Numbered from the stretch's first letter, positions 13,801 through 26,600 are shown. The stretch: 64,000 nucleotides of DNA from Aphis gossypii (GCF_020184175.1 NC_065531.1:19179213-19243212); one strand, 5' to 3'. The notes: generated by a model not told the origin, from the letters alone. Made by a program: numbers and translations.

Positions 13801-14813
13801 ATTGAAAATAATACTAGAATGAAGTTTAAAAATAAATTGTTTAAGTCATCAAACTGATAAATAATTCAATAATGTAAAAAAAAAATATAAAACATTAAAA
13901 TATCCAGAGCTTGTCAGTTTTTTAACACTTCATGAAAACATAAATATAAAAATAATTACCCCAAATATAGAGGGGTTGCGTTTAAAAAAAATATTGTTAT
14001 ACACATGCCCAAAATTAAATGTCATAAAAATAGTGTATAACAAAGTTTGTAAAGCAGCAAAAAACAGAATTCAAATTTATTTGAAATTTACAGTCATAGA
14101 CTGTTTTTAATTAAAGATTACAAACTGTATAAAGCATAGACGATAATTATTTAAATTGTTATGGAGATACTCAAATACATCAAATTTTAAGTTTAATGGT
14201 ATTTTTAACTAATGCAATTTTATCCAGGATTGATTTTTCATAATATTTATGTTTGTACAATAGTTTTATTCTTCAATATTTAAGTTATTATTAGTATAAA
14301 AATGTTTTTCTATACAGGTATATAACATATATTAAAGTAGTCTGTTATGATTTAATTATGGTACAAAGTTACTTAATAATAATAAACTATTAAATACTGA
14401 TTAAAGCAGATTTTAAAGAATTTTAAATATTTTTTTTATGAAATTACCAGTTTTTCGAACTTCTTCAACTGCAGCTAACATTTCTTGTTTTATATCAGGA
14501 TTTTCGAAAGCAATTTGTTCTCCAACTTCAATAAAATTTTCTGTAGCTTTTTCGACAGCTGCAACTAGAACATGAGCTCTTTTTGAACGTCCTTTTTTCT
14601 TTCGTGATGTACCTTTGGTATTCACTAAAGTAGTCACCTATAGCAATTTTCAATGTTAGAATTTTTGTTCATTAAATAGTTTTTTTGATATAACTGTATG
14701 TCTGCACTTACTTGTAAAACTAATGGTTCCAATGTTTTTTCTACAGACATGGTTCGTATCTCTAGATTTTTGGGATCCCATTTTAGAGTAATGGGACCGA
14801 ACTGATCAGTCAT
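4820..14813 (-). CDS. alpha-Cat: alpha-catenin, complete (17 coding exons, 911 aa)
   Basis: Exons: 14813-14712, 14637-14448, 11541-11375, 11280-11071, 11003-10818, 9804-9601, 8062-7947, 7878-7761, 7699-7450, 7384-7184, 7075-6924, 6856-6787, 5942-5878, 5773-5592, 5479-5239, 5163-5041, 4978-4820. All joins are GT-AG and in frame; the total is 2736 nt with stop. Landmarks are the N-terminal KWDPKNLEIRTMSVEKTLEP, then RSKRAHVLVAAVEKATENF, KTRDLRRQLRKAVVDHVSD, TEAVDDITTIDDFLAVS, RTAGAIRGRSARVCNVV, EAMRKMTEEDKQKIAQQVE and AKHMCMIMMEMTDFTRGRGP in the C-terminal vinculin-homology domain. The protein links beta-catenin/cadherin at adherens junctions to F-actin: the N-terminal region binds beta-catenin, the middle region binds vinculin, and the C-terminal domain binds actin (family knowledge). 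Length matches insect orthologues (just over 900 aa, from memory). The start at 14813 is chosen because homology begins there; an in-frame ATG at 14852 would add 13 unconserved residues. Confidence 0.96.
5943..6786 (-). other. alpha-catenin intron 12, nothing recognised
   Basis: Bounded by GTAAGT at the 6786 side and TTTGTAG at the 5943 side. AT-rich sequence with homopolymer runs only. Confidence 0.7.
8063..9600 (-). other. alpha-catenin intron 6, mostly plain, one candidate microexon
   Basis: The donor (GTAAGT) is at 9600 and the acceptor next to 8062. The intron is AT-rich without recognisable elements, apart from the candidate 30-nt exon at 9467-9496, described separately. Confidence 0.7.
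9467..9496 (-). CDS. Candidate alternative 30-nt microexon of alpha-catenin
   Basis: Minus strand reads TTTGCAG, then 30 bases, then GTATGG. The insert would be exactly ten codons, QLQLQRVGKR, entering after the EYMSN codons of the previous exon in phase 0, so inclusion leaves the frame intact. The local base composition is unusually GC-rich and CpG-containing for an intron here. The insertion point falls at the variable linker just before the conserved KTRDLRRQLRKA segment, where alpha-catenins differ in length. The polypyrimidine tract is weak, and nothing but sequence supports it. Confidence 0.35.
9805..10817 (-). other. alpha-catenin intron 5 with a degraded hAT-like repeat and a G-run
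   Basis: About 9946-10247 begins GCGGTTCTCAAACTGTGGTA and ends with a loosely inverted copy (TTTACAATTTAAGAACAC), typical of old hAT-like MITEs, though I could not find a clean 8-bp duplication. A run of 11-13 G lies at about 10597-10609, like the G-runs seen in other repeats in this window. No exon was seen. Confidence 0.5.
11960..12240. repeat. Diverged dispersed repeat, copy 1
   Basis: Shares an ordered series of words with 62670-62890: a G/C-rich stretch with GCTCGCT, then AAAATATCCCTC, CTTGCTATGCAACATCACC-like sequence, AAGTTGGTCATTGG-like sequence, an A-rich tract, and a GGACCAATAAGT-like end. The plus-strand open frame at 12008-12202 lies inside it and shows no homology I recognise, so it is not called as a gene. 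Confidence 0.5.
13150..13665 (+). pseudogene. Tc1/mariner-superfamily (IS630-type) transposase remnant
   Basis: Reading the plus strand across frameshifts and stops recovers pieces of a familiar insect DDE transposase: around 13260-13345 a stretch like NFLINELLIMLNNIPFVIRN, then NNLILQKNGTSVHNAVVVKN, then LIDYFFWRYLKTIIYVDSPT, then LTKEQISTAINIELGRRSMS. In intact relatives the second block reads Q-Q-D-G-A-P-x-H and the third S-P-D-L-x-P-x-D-Y/F-F-L-W. Here the first of these acidic residues is replaced and several stops intervene, so the copy is dead. It sits antisense to alpha-catenin inside its intron 2. Superfamily assignment good, exact family unknown. Confidence 0.7.
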
Positions 14814-15179
14814 GTTGCTTAATTTATTTCTCTGTCCCAGTATAAATGTCAAGAGATTTATAAACTGTTTGTAACTTTCAAATGAGTGTACGCATATAAT
14901 GTATTAATGTGTAGACAACACCCGACCTATGACAAATACTGAATAACACCATACACTACACAGAAAACTGAATACGAAACGATGATATCATCGAATAAAA
15001 ATCCTACCATAGTATTGTGAAATGTGAATTGTGACAACATTCAAACATTTCAAAGATTAGGAAAATAATATATAACAATATCAAAAAATTATAATACAAA
15101 GAAATAAAGAATAATCAAATGTTCAGTCAAGCTTATGACATAATAGATAGGTATGTCAGTAACTAATTGATACGCATGC

Positions 15180-15440
15180 CTCTCGTACAACTATTACTAC
15201 GCCCAACCATAACACCAGTTCATCAACTCTCATTGGTCGCTTGGAAACCTAACATGGCCTCCTAACAAGAATAAAATATGAGAAAAAGTGGTGTTGCGCA
15301 CTGCGCAGTTCCGTTAAAACTGTTATCGTTATTGATATACCTCTCGATTAATTTTTGTATTTACCTTTTTTACAGTGTTTTTACGGTGAGTCATTATGAT
15401 TCATCGTGGCCGTCCATTTTGATTATATACGTTCAAAGAC
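15180..15440 (-). promoter_or_regulatory. Possible alpha-catenin promoter / 5' untranslated region
   Basis: This is the only markedly less AT-rich, CpG-containing patch 5' of alpha-catenin. It carries a minus-strand CCAAT motif (GCGACCAATGAGAG, about 15229-15242) and a palindromic TGCGCACTGCGCA. A minus-strand donor-like AAAAAAGGTAAAT near 15360 could end an untranslated first exon. There is no transcript evidence; this is inferred from composition and position. Confidence 0.35.
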
Positions 15441-15885
15441 ATTCCTGAATAGGCGGGATTTCTCTTTTAAATTCAAAAAATATATTTATCTATATTTTAT
15501 TATCTATTTTTTTGGCTTTGGATTTTTTGTATTTCAGTGAACATAATATTATTTCCATTAAAAAATGGGAGAATTTGTTTTTTATTTAATTAGGACAAGT
15601 TAGGTTATTAGGTTTGGAGATCTCGATATTTAATTGACGGGTTAGCGATTATTATTTGGTATGAATTCACTACCTAAGCTAGATATTAATGGATTTGTGT
15701 GATTAACTTACTGTTTTGGTGAGGAATTATTGTATTTTTTTTTTAATTTACTTTTAATAAAATGGAAAAATATATGTTATTTTATTTTCATATATCTTAT
15801 TACTATTATTTATGTATTTGTTTTTTTTTTTTTTTTGATAATTTTACATAAACAATATTTACAAATTAGCACAATAAGTTAAGAG

Positions 15886-15940
15886 CACGGTCTTAGAAGA
15901 TGTATCTTAGATAAATTATCTTCTAACTTCTAAGACCGTG
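15886..15940. repeat. Perfect 14-bp inverted repeat around a palindromic core
   Basis: CACGGTCTTAGAAG (15886-15899) is exactly complementary to 15927-15940. The interior also contains partly self-complementary ATCTTAGAT-type sequence. The CACGGTCTT word recurs in the hairpin cluster at 60529-60635, which suggests the same small transposon family. Confidence 0.7.
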
Positions 15941-17615
15941 GATAAGACTACAAGAGTAATATATACATGAAATGTATTATTTAAGTAGCCACCCATATTA
16001 GTGAATCTTAGCTAATTGATTATTTTTCATGTAATATAGTATATGTATATATAAGAGCCGGTTAGATACTAAAATTTTGCAAAAGGTCTCGACACCACTT
16101 TATTTTTAACATATGATTAGGATTATATAAGACTATAAGAATGTAAGAATGGAAAGGTTTTTTATGACAAGGTTAGAATGAGATTTGAATCGTTTATGAA
16201 AGCGTGTGTAGAATATAGTAAGTTATTAAGGCACGAATTTATGTATTAAAAAACCAAAATATGCAAATATATATATGTAATAACAAATTGCTTTATATGT
16301 GATAAAAAAATTAAAATATGGAATATAAAAAATTTACAATATAACAACTGAAAAAAATGGTTTATAAATGACCAAAAATGGAAATAAAAAAATTAATACA
16401 ATTGAATTGAAATTATTATGAAATTGAACCTTATTAATCTTAATCTTGAAAGCAATAAGATACCATACATGTGTTCAAAATGTCTAAGTTAAATGATCTA
16501 TGGTTTGTTCATAATACATATTTTTATACCAACCATATGCGCCCGCAAAAATTTTTTTAGGAGGGGGCAATGTTATGATTTGTTAATAATAAATAGTAAT
16601 TATTATCTTAAAACATTCAATTTACAAGATATTTTTGGAAAGCCGAGCCGGGCAATTGCCCCCCCTTCCAGGCGCCTATGATACCAACTAAAGGCAACTC
16701 AAAACCCCCCTCAATAGTTGCACTTATATTGGCTTATTTGACAAAATGAATAGAGAAGCATTGAAAATATTGATTCCATTCGCTACTTCTTATTTATGTA
16801 ATTCTGTAATGTTTATTCATTTTTTTAAATTTTTATCATTTTGTTATTATTACTATATTAAGTATATTTTTGTTTAATAAAAAATTTTAAATAAAAAGGT
16901 TCCTTTGTAAATCAATATTTTATTATTTTTTGAGTTATGTAACACCTAGTTAAGGTGAAAACGATCCCCAGGTTAAGAAACACTGTTCTAAATTAAACCA
17001 TGTTTCAATCCTATACTTATAATTAATAATTTACAAAGTATATTATATTATAAATTGAAATACTAAAATGCCAAATGATATTGAATAAAATTTACAACAT
17101 CTTACAATGCCTCTTACATTTCTCAATATGCTTATGATGAATTATATTTTAATTCTAAAATAATTTCATTAATTAAATTGTATTCCTTATTCCTGTTGGA
17201 AATACTAGAAAAAAAACTTAATCAATGAAGTAGACTATTAGTAGTTTTATCATATTCAATTAGAATAAAATGTTTAATACATTTTAAAACAAATCTAAGG
17301 AATTAAGGTAAAAAAAAAAACCATGTAAATATGTTAATTAGTAGATTGTGTATTAATTTAATAGTTTAAAATAAAAATAATAATAATAAAACATAGTAGT
17401 ATAAAATATAAAAAAAAAATTAATTAGATTAAGATATATCTATATTTTATAATTAATAATTATAGAAGTATTAGATACCCTAAAGGTCTATTCATAAGTT
17501 AAAATTACTATAGTAAAATTCTATAGATCAAATAATGAAAACATTAATACAATGTTTATTATTAAGTATGCCATTTTGAGAATCTGACTTGAAAAATTAT
17601 TTCATTGTTTATAAA

Positions 17616-20600
17616 TCATTCAATAATTGCTGAAGAAACCATTTGATTGACACCACAAGATCCATCACCTCTGTAGAGCAAGTAGTAACCCTATAATAAA
17701 TAATACATTATAGTATGGTATATTATATAATTCAAAATTATATTTTATTTAAAAAAATAGTAAAAAATAATACAGACAAACACATAGCATTAAAGTAAAA
17801 ACATAATATACTTTTTTCCACACTATTTGGACCATTATTTTAATTGTTAATAATAAGCACCACATAATAATTATTGATAAAATATTATGATTTATTATGT
17901 GCCTTAACTTATACACCCTATTACCTGCATGCCCCATTTGTTGCCCCAACTGTTTTTAATGGTCCAAAATGGTAAAGTTGTATTTAAATAAGGATATTCT
18001 GAAAAAAAATAAAAAATATTTTAATATATCTGTGTTTAACTTACTTTTTCTCCCCATCCAGGTCCCCAACTATTTTTAATTAACCAGTATGGTAAATTTT
18101 TATGAGTATATTTAGTTCCTAAAATAAAAATATTAAAGGTTAACTTACGTAATATTTCAATTTTAAAATTATCATAAAGATCATTATATTGGTACACAAT
18201 TGATTATAAAATATAATGCTATAACTTACTATGGACTCCATAACCAACAATGGCTACACCATGATCCAGTGATTTGGGACTACATAATGCGTGAATTGGA
18301 TGTGATACACCACCCATATAAAACTGAAATAATAATGATTACTTATATATGAGTGTAGGTCAGTTAAAAATGTATAGTTAGTTTTAAAACACTATTTTTA
18401 GTCATAAACTTACAGAATATGAGAATTCACTTAAAATTTTAACTCTATAATGATTTGTTTATGAATTGTAACAAATAAACAAAATCGATTTTTGCATAAC
18501 ATATCGTTAGGACGAAATTTATACATATCATTTGGGCAAATTTACACAGACTCCTAATTTATCAAATACATCGTTTGGGTGAGTTTATAAACAAATATGA
18601 TATATTTATGAAATTTATATAGACTAATACGTTTTCCTTTTTATTTTCAGATATTTAGGTTGACTCAAACTGATACGGTTAAAAATGTATTATACCTATA
18701 TTATCATATAATTTTTTTTTTATTAGTATGGTATCACATACACATTTGTTTAATATAATTTATTAATTTTCCGATTTGATATTCTTCTCATGATTGTAAT
18801 GTATACTCTTGTTTTTCTTCAGTATTATTACATAATAATATATTGATTTTATGTTTAAAATACTTATCGTCAAATAGCCAAAATGATAAAATAATAATAT
18901 GTAGTAGTAATAAATATTATAAAAATTTTTGTATAGATGTTACTTCTATATTATTCAACAATTTATAAATTCGACTAAAAGATTGGTTAATTTCTCATCC
19001 AAATGATATATGTTTTACTCAGGTCAATTTTGGGTAATTCGCCAAAATGAATAACACCCTAAAGAACAACTAACTACATCCATTATGCCACGAGAAATCT
19101 TTCTGAAATTTGAAGATCAGAACATTTTTTTATTATTATTAAAGATTTTTCAGACTCAAAACAATTCCCATATCATTGTAAAATCAATATATTCATTCTT
19201 CTACTTAGAAATTGACAATTGTATTGCTCATACCAATAGGTAATTAATACAGGAATATTCTACTCTCTATTTTAGAATTAACATATTGTGCTTCATATAT
19301 TTATTGAAATTCAGATATAAATTATAAAGTAATGAACTTAATAAATACAATATATAATTTATTTTTATTTTAAATAGTAAATTTATTATATTATGAAATG
19401 TTAAATTTTACATACATACCTGCATAGCATTAGCATTTACCCCAACAGATAAGGGTCCATGTTTAACTAAAAATTTGGCAATATCTTCTTCATCTGTAGA
19501 TACATTTACAGCCTTAGATATTGACACCTTTACTTCAGGTTTTTTTAACTGGCAACCTTTTCGATCTGCATGACCTTCATAAGGATAATCTGACTCTGTC
19601 TCTAAGCCTCCTAAATTTTCAATGGCTTCAAACGCTTGGGTCATTAAGCCACCTCCACATCCATTGTCCAAATTATCACAATCAATTAGTTCTATAAAAA
19701 TAAATCTCATATTAATAAAATAAAAACCCAATTTTAAAATACTTATACTCAATTTATAATTAATGAATTACCTTGTTCTGAGAGGGACAGAAGTGTCTTA
19801 GATTTTAAAGCATACTGTCCTTCAATATTGGCTATGGCTGAGAATGCCCAACATGATCCACAAGCTCCCTAAAATTACAATGTAAAAACATAATTTATTA
19901 TTTTATGTACTCTATATTTGTATAAATTTTCCAACACGTTTAATAGTTAAAAGTAGTAAATTATTATTCACTATGTACACTTTAATAGAATATTTATTAG
20001 AATTATATAAACAGTTTTTAAATACCTGATTTTTTACTGGTGTTACTACATTGTGGTCTCTCCAATCAAATTCATTAGGAATAGAGGCACTTTGTGGAAT
20101 AACTGCCATAGGTAATGTTTTTTTACTTGACAATGATGGGTTCAGACCCAAGTATTTTTTTTTAAATTCATTTTCTATACAAACATTAGTAAAATAATAA
20201 ATTCTTATTGTATTATTTAATGTCTGCAGTAACTATAAGTGAAATTTGTTTAGTTTTAGATAATAAAGAAATGTAGATTTATTATAAGTTATAACATTTG
20301 AAACTATAAGTGCTCATGAGTCATGGCATTATATGAAACTCCTTTATTAATTATAATTTGGTCGAATAAGTTAGGTAATGATCAATTGTTTTTTAAAATT
20401 ATAAAGTAGTTTAAAAAAAAATTCAAACACTAAATAAATTACACATTGCCAAGATAAAGCTGTAACAAACTTTTTTAAAATTTTTCATAGTTATCTCTTA
20501 TTAAATAATTCCAGAATTTAAAATATTAAATCATAACATAATAGCCTGTAACTTTCATTGGCATAAATACGGGGGGGGGGGAATGGGGATGGATCCCCCA

Positions 20601-23600
20601 TGACTTTTTTATATATAGTGAAAACTCTTATAACGGACCTCTTTACAACAAAAACTCTAATGACGTAAATATTACATAATAATAGTAGGTTTGCTTTACA
20701 ACTCATTAGTCAATTCATTCTCTATTACATATTAGTCACTCTTAATAACGAAACAATATTTTATGTTTTTTAATACAATTTACGTGTTATCATTTTAAAA
20801 ATTATAAAAGTAATTGGCAAAAATGCAGAAATTTCCAATAATGATCACATTTTTTCACTATCTACTTTTAATATCGTGATAATACCATTATTATCGACAT
20901 TGAATATGTTTATTTTATTATTAACATAATATCTAACATTAAAATCTTTTTAAATCTTATCTATAAATAAATAATTAGAATTTTGATTTATTTTATACCT
21001 CCTATTACAAAAACTCTCTATAATGAAAAAAATCTCTTAGTTTTTAGAGCAGATCTCCCCCCCCCCACCCATCAAAGAAAATTCTTGTTTGTGCCAATGT
21101 TAACTTTTAAAGATTATAATATTTAAATTATATGATAAATATATTACTTGTAAGATCTGCAAACTGTGTAGCTCCATAAATAGCACTTCCTTGTTCATGG
21201 GCTTGTAATAATTTTACTTTCTTCATATTAGCAGCAAAGATTCGGAATCTTCTATTCTTTTCTTCAAGATTAGAATACATTTTATTATGCACCATAATAA
21301 AATTTTCAAAGTCTGTCTTTAATTGTAATCGATCATCATTAATATTCTTCTTTGCGGTAAATGTTTTCTAATAAAATAATGAAAACTGTTAAACAATTTA
21401 AAACAGAATAATGTGTATTATACCTAGTATCTTTTAAGATAAAATTAATATAGTACACAATGTATAAACACTTTTAAGGATTGATGAAAATATAGTAACT
21501 TTTTCTGTGATCTGATTAATTATCACAGTATTCAATAAATTACTAACAAAATTGAATCTGTTAATAATAATAATACATAAAATAATGCTCAAAATATAAT
21601 ATAGATAGAGTGTACTTAAGGTTTAAAACGTAATCAACATAAATAATTAATATTTAATATTAATTATACGTGAACTTACAGAATTTGATGCATCTATGTT
21701 GGTTTTGTTTGGTTTATAACAATTGAATTTTAAAGTATTTTTGTTGTTCTCCCATGCTTGTTCCCATACTTTTATATTACAAATTCTACATGTCTGTAAA
21801 ATTACAAAAAAAAAAATAGTAAAAGTAGTAATTCAATTTTTATATTAAGTAATTCATGATAAATAGTATAAATTATACAAATTAAATCTAACAAACAAAA
21901 ATGATATAAATGAGTAGGTATATTCATAAATATTTTACTGTTAGCGACAGATTTTCAACATTTTTCTGGGGGAGGGTCCTAACCTAAATAATATGTACTT
22001 CAAAAGTAAGATTTTTATTTTTATAAAAACAAATATATAATACAAGATATATATATATCAGCTTCTGGGGAGTCCAGCATGGGGTTCATGGGGGACCAAC
22101 TATGTAAATTCGCCACTGTTTATTGTACATTTGTTTCAATAAATTTTAAGAGAAATTTTTTTTCTATAGATATATCATTTAGAAAAGAAGCTATTGGTAT
22201 TAAAAAAAATAAAAATCACAAAGATGAAATGACTAAACAATAAGACAATAAAGAGGGAGCAACTATTATGCTAGTTCTTGCAAATGCTAATACTTTATCT
22301 ACATTCTATGTAGCTTCAATTTGTATTTAAAAATTATAATAAAATAAAGATATTTTAATATAAGTATAAAACAATATAAAATATACAAAAATAAACTCCC
22401 AAGGGCATAGTGTACAGAATAAATTGAATAGAATAAGTAACAATCATAAATACAAATACACAATATTAACAGATAAAGATTATAACATAAATTAATACAT
22501 CACAAAACTATAGATATACTATTATTGTATTAGTTTATCAATATTAGTTGACTGTTGTTAAGTTAATATACATTTAGAAACAAAATAACTGTTAAATTAT
22601 ACATTTATTTGTTTTATTGATTACCTTTTTATTAATTTCACCTGTAGAATTCTCGCATACTTCTAATTCAATGTTATAGATAATTCCAGACACAATCTAT
22701 AATATCAAATTATTTAGTTAAAATTTTTATTCAAAAAATTATACTTCTATAAATGTAACAAATTTTTTTTTTTTTTACTTGTTTGGACACATTTAAGATT
22801 TTTGATAAAACATGGGGTTTGTTAGATCCTTCTTCTTTATCAATAGATATTAAAGCATAATCCACTATATCTTGAACTTTCTTATCATTAATACTCAAAT
22901 TTATTCTACCTCCAAGATTTAAATTTTCATGTATGTCCTAAGTAAGATAAGATGTATAATATATTTTCTTTTCATTTAGATAATATATATTAGATTTATA
23001 TTACTCTTTTAGTCACAGCAACACTTGAAAATGAATTAAGTTCAGCAGGTCTAGAACAAGCAACTTTAGTTACATTTTTATTGTTCAACCATGATTGTTC
23101 CCATATAGTTACATCACATGAACGACAATTCTAAAAAAAATAAGTCATTTTAAAGAATTCAATAAATAATTAAATTTTAAATTAAAATAAAATAAACACA
23201 CATTGTGATCCATAACAATATCCTTTCCTTTTGTTGAATCTTTTTCACACACCAATAATTTTATTTTATAATTTATTCCAGCTACAACCTGAAAGTTAAA
23301 AAATTTTGAATTATTATTTTACTTATTTATAATTATATTAATAATTTTTAATATAATTTTATATTATACCTGACTCTTTGCAGAAAGGACTCGGATTAAT
23401 CCCAAGGATCTTTTAGACATTGTTTGTTGTGTTATAGAATCTAATGAAAAGAGAGCCAGTTGTTTGATATTCTCAGTATCAGCATCGATATCATTGTAAC
23501 CTCCCACAGGTGATGGCTATAAAAAATAAATTAATACTGTAATAAAACTTAGTTTCAAACATACATTTTATAAATAAAAAAATACAACTTTTGAAATGTT

Positions 23601-26600
23601 ACTAAGTTTTATCCTGTGATCTTATGGAGTTTGACTTTCTGATTCTGGCAATGTGATTCATTTAGAGAATTGATTTTAAGTGTTCCCAACAAATTTAATA
23701 AATATGTATAGGTATTGAAAATTAAATACTTGTGTTTATGTTTAAAGTTATTAATGTGATACATTTTCATTAGTTTATATTAATACTTTATTTTGTGCTT
23801 AATATTTTTAAATATTATTTGTTTTTATAATCTATAAAATCCAAAACTATGTTAATATGTTATTGAAATAGAATTCTTTGAAAATTGTCTCTTATTAAAT
23901 ATGTTCATTATATAGATAAATCACTTTTATACTAATCAAAAAAGACAAACTTAGCAAAATGTTGTAGGTTTTGTAAAATTGTATTGCTAAATTTTAATTT
24001 TTAATAAAACCATCATTGAAGGAGTTATAATTGATAATGATTAAGTTTAGTTCCTATTAATCATGTAACTAATAAAATACAAAAATGTTAGAACAAAGTG
24101 CATTATTATATAATAATTTAGTAACATCAGTAAACTACCACATTTTTAAATTATATTTAATGCAATTTTAATTTTTAATTTGCATTTTTATCAAATATAT
24201 TTAATATAAAATACTAGTCATTTGTCTCTTCAACAAAAAACTTTTAATTGTCAAGTCCTTATATAATCTAACTTATACTTATTATTGTTTTAAGTAAATC
24301 TAATGGAATATGAATCCCTATATTGCCATCCTAATCTCAATGTATATCTAATAAAGTTAAATAATCATAATGGATTTGAATCTAAAAATGTTATTTATTT
24401 TTTATTTAATTACATTTTTAAATTTTATTTTTAAAATATATTATACACAAATTATTGTTCTTTAAAAACCTTTAATCTTACTTGAAATATAAATTCATTA
24501 TACATATATAAAATTTAAAAAAAACTTTTCTTGTAATAGTGAAAGTATGATCATATAAAATCATGATAAAATATCATATCAATATTATATATATACATAA
24601 AAGATATTTAATATTTTTCATATACATAAAATTAAAATAGGTTTTATTGTTAACGATTGACTTCTAAACTACTTATTTTAATTAACATGAGCTTTTCTTT
24701 TTAACTATAAAACATACCATAAGATAAATTTTAAGCATAGTCTCATAAATTTCCTGCTATTATTTTTCTATAAGAAAATTGAGTAATGAAGTAGAACTTT
24801 AGTACTACAACTATGTCATCATTCACCTTTGGTTTTTAAATAAAAGTGTTTAATATAATATACATAAAAGAGTGAAAAAATAAGATAAAGAAAATGATAT
24901 AACTATGACAAAACACTTTCAATTCAACCACAAAGTTTCAACAAACAGGTAATGAATTACAAAACCAAATAGTTCTATTATTATTATTAGTTTATCTTTT
25001 TGGAAAAATCTGCTTCAAATTTTTCACATCAACACATAAGTTCTAAAATATTTTCTGATCTTGTTTGTAATTATAATTCATTAATGTAGATAAATATTTT
25101 TATTACTTTTACTATAATAATGATAATAACAACAAATTTAATTGACAGTTAAAACTGGAAAAACAGCTTGTATTCTATAAAAATTAATTTTCCTATGATA
25201 TTTAGTATATCTAGTAAAATGTATAATCACTAGGAAAATACACAAAATATTCGAATATTTTTATTTTGAATAATTAATAATATAAAAAAGTTTGACAAAA
25301 ACAAAGATATTTCTTAATTAACTCTTACTTTAACAAGTTACAAGTCAATAAACTCAAAAAATTATGTATTTTAACTATAAAATATTTTATCTTTACAATT
25401 TTTTATTCTAGTTTAATATTCTTTAGTAATATTTGTTTGTATTTTTTTTTTTTTTTTTTATTTTGATGTTTTGAAAATTTTCCATTCTGATATCTGTAAA
25501 AATTACATTGATAATAATTATTAAATTGTTAATTTATAACAATTCAATTTTGAAATATGTTCTTACAAAAAAAATTCTACATCCATTTTAATATATAGTA
25601 TGCTAGATATGATTTCCAATTTAGATGTTTTTGTTCCTAGTTTTAAATTTGTAAATATCTTTTGAAAAATCATTTATTTTGTTTCAATATTTTGATCAGG
25701 TGTATGAATATTTTTATTGATATCAGATATATTTATACTTGCTATTACATTCTGCAAATTTAAAACAAATTAAACACTTTCTTTATTCAATTAAAAAATA
25801 TTAAAATTTGTTTAACCTCTGGAGCGCGAATAAAATTACGAGAATCATGTAAAACACACGACATTTCTACAGCTTTAAATGTATTGTTTTCTGTCTTATT
25901 AATTGTAATTTGACATACATCACAAACCTTAAACCAAAAAGAAATGTATGTAATCCCAAGAAAAGTTTAACAGATAAAAAACTCACAAAAAAATCATTTC
26001 TTGATATTTTTTTTTCAGGATGCGTTTCTATTTCTTTTTTCTGATTTAAATCATTAAAACGACATGCTGTTACTTCTATCTTGTTTTGATTTGAAAGCTG
26101 CAATTTCAAATTTAAATTTTCTATTCTTATCTTAATTTTTTTTTAACCTTACATGTGATATACTGCCAATTTCTTCAACTTCAATTAATTTATGCCCATA
26201 TGCTGAAAATCCTTCCATTGATTGCAATGCAATATCTGATAATTGTTCTTTAAATTTATTAATTATTCCTTCTTCAGTATGTCTTTTTATTTTTTTATGA
26301 TTGATAATATTTCTCATAGAATAATGATAATTGTGAAGCTTTGAGTTAAAAAAATGTTTATTATTCTCAATCTATAATAGAATAATTTAGATATGTAGTG
26401 AGCAGTAAAATAACAATCATAAAAATGAATGTTTAAAACAATCAAAACGATTGATATTCAATGATGATATTATTACTTATTATTTTCTTTAGAATTATAC
26501 GATTATCCAAAAATTTAATAAGGTAAGAGGATGCTACCCATGCATTTGTTGTCTCCGTCTTACACACACTGACATAGCAAAATTTCGTTCATTAGTTTCA

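Larger units (their letters stand above)
11542..14447 (-). other. alpha-catenin intron 2, the largest, filled with transposon remains
   Basis: Between the donor GTAATT at 14447 and the acceptor TATATAG at 11542. It contains a diverged repeat (about 11960-12240, second copy near 62680-62890) and a transposase pseudogene (about 13150-13665). The remainder is AT-rich sequence without recognised signals. Confidence 0.7.
14853..17615. other. Intergenic between alpha-catenin and the cathepsin gene
   Basis: No coding exon was found. 15180-15440 is the likely alpha-catenin promoter region. 15886-15940 is a perfect 14-bp inverted repeat. 16540-16690 contains G- and C-rich transposon-like sequence (GCCCGCAAAAATTTTTTTAG ... 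GCAATTGCCCCCCCTTCC). 16950-16990 resembles a hAT end. On the minus strand AATAAA (17560-17555) is a likely polyadenylation signal for the cathepsin gene. Confidence 0.5.

Noticed and set aside
14814..14852. Earlier in-frame start adding 13 residues to alpha-catenin
   Set aside because: The extra residues have no counterpart in the family, and the start at 14813 matches where homology begins; it is more likely 5' untranslated.
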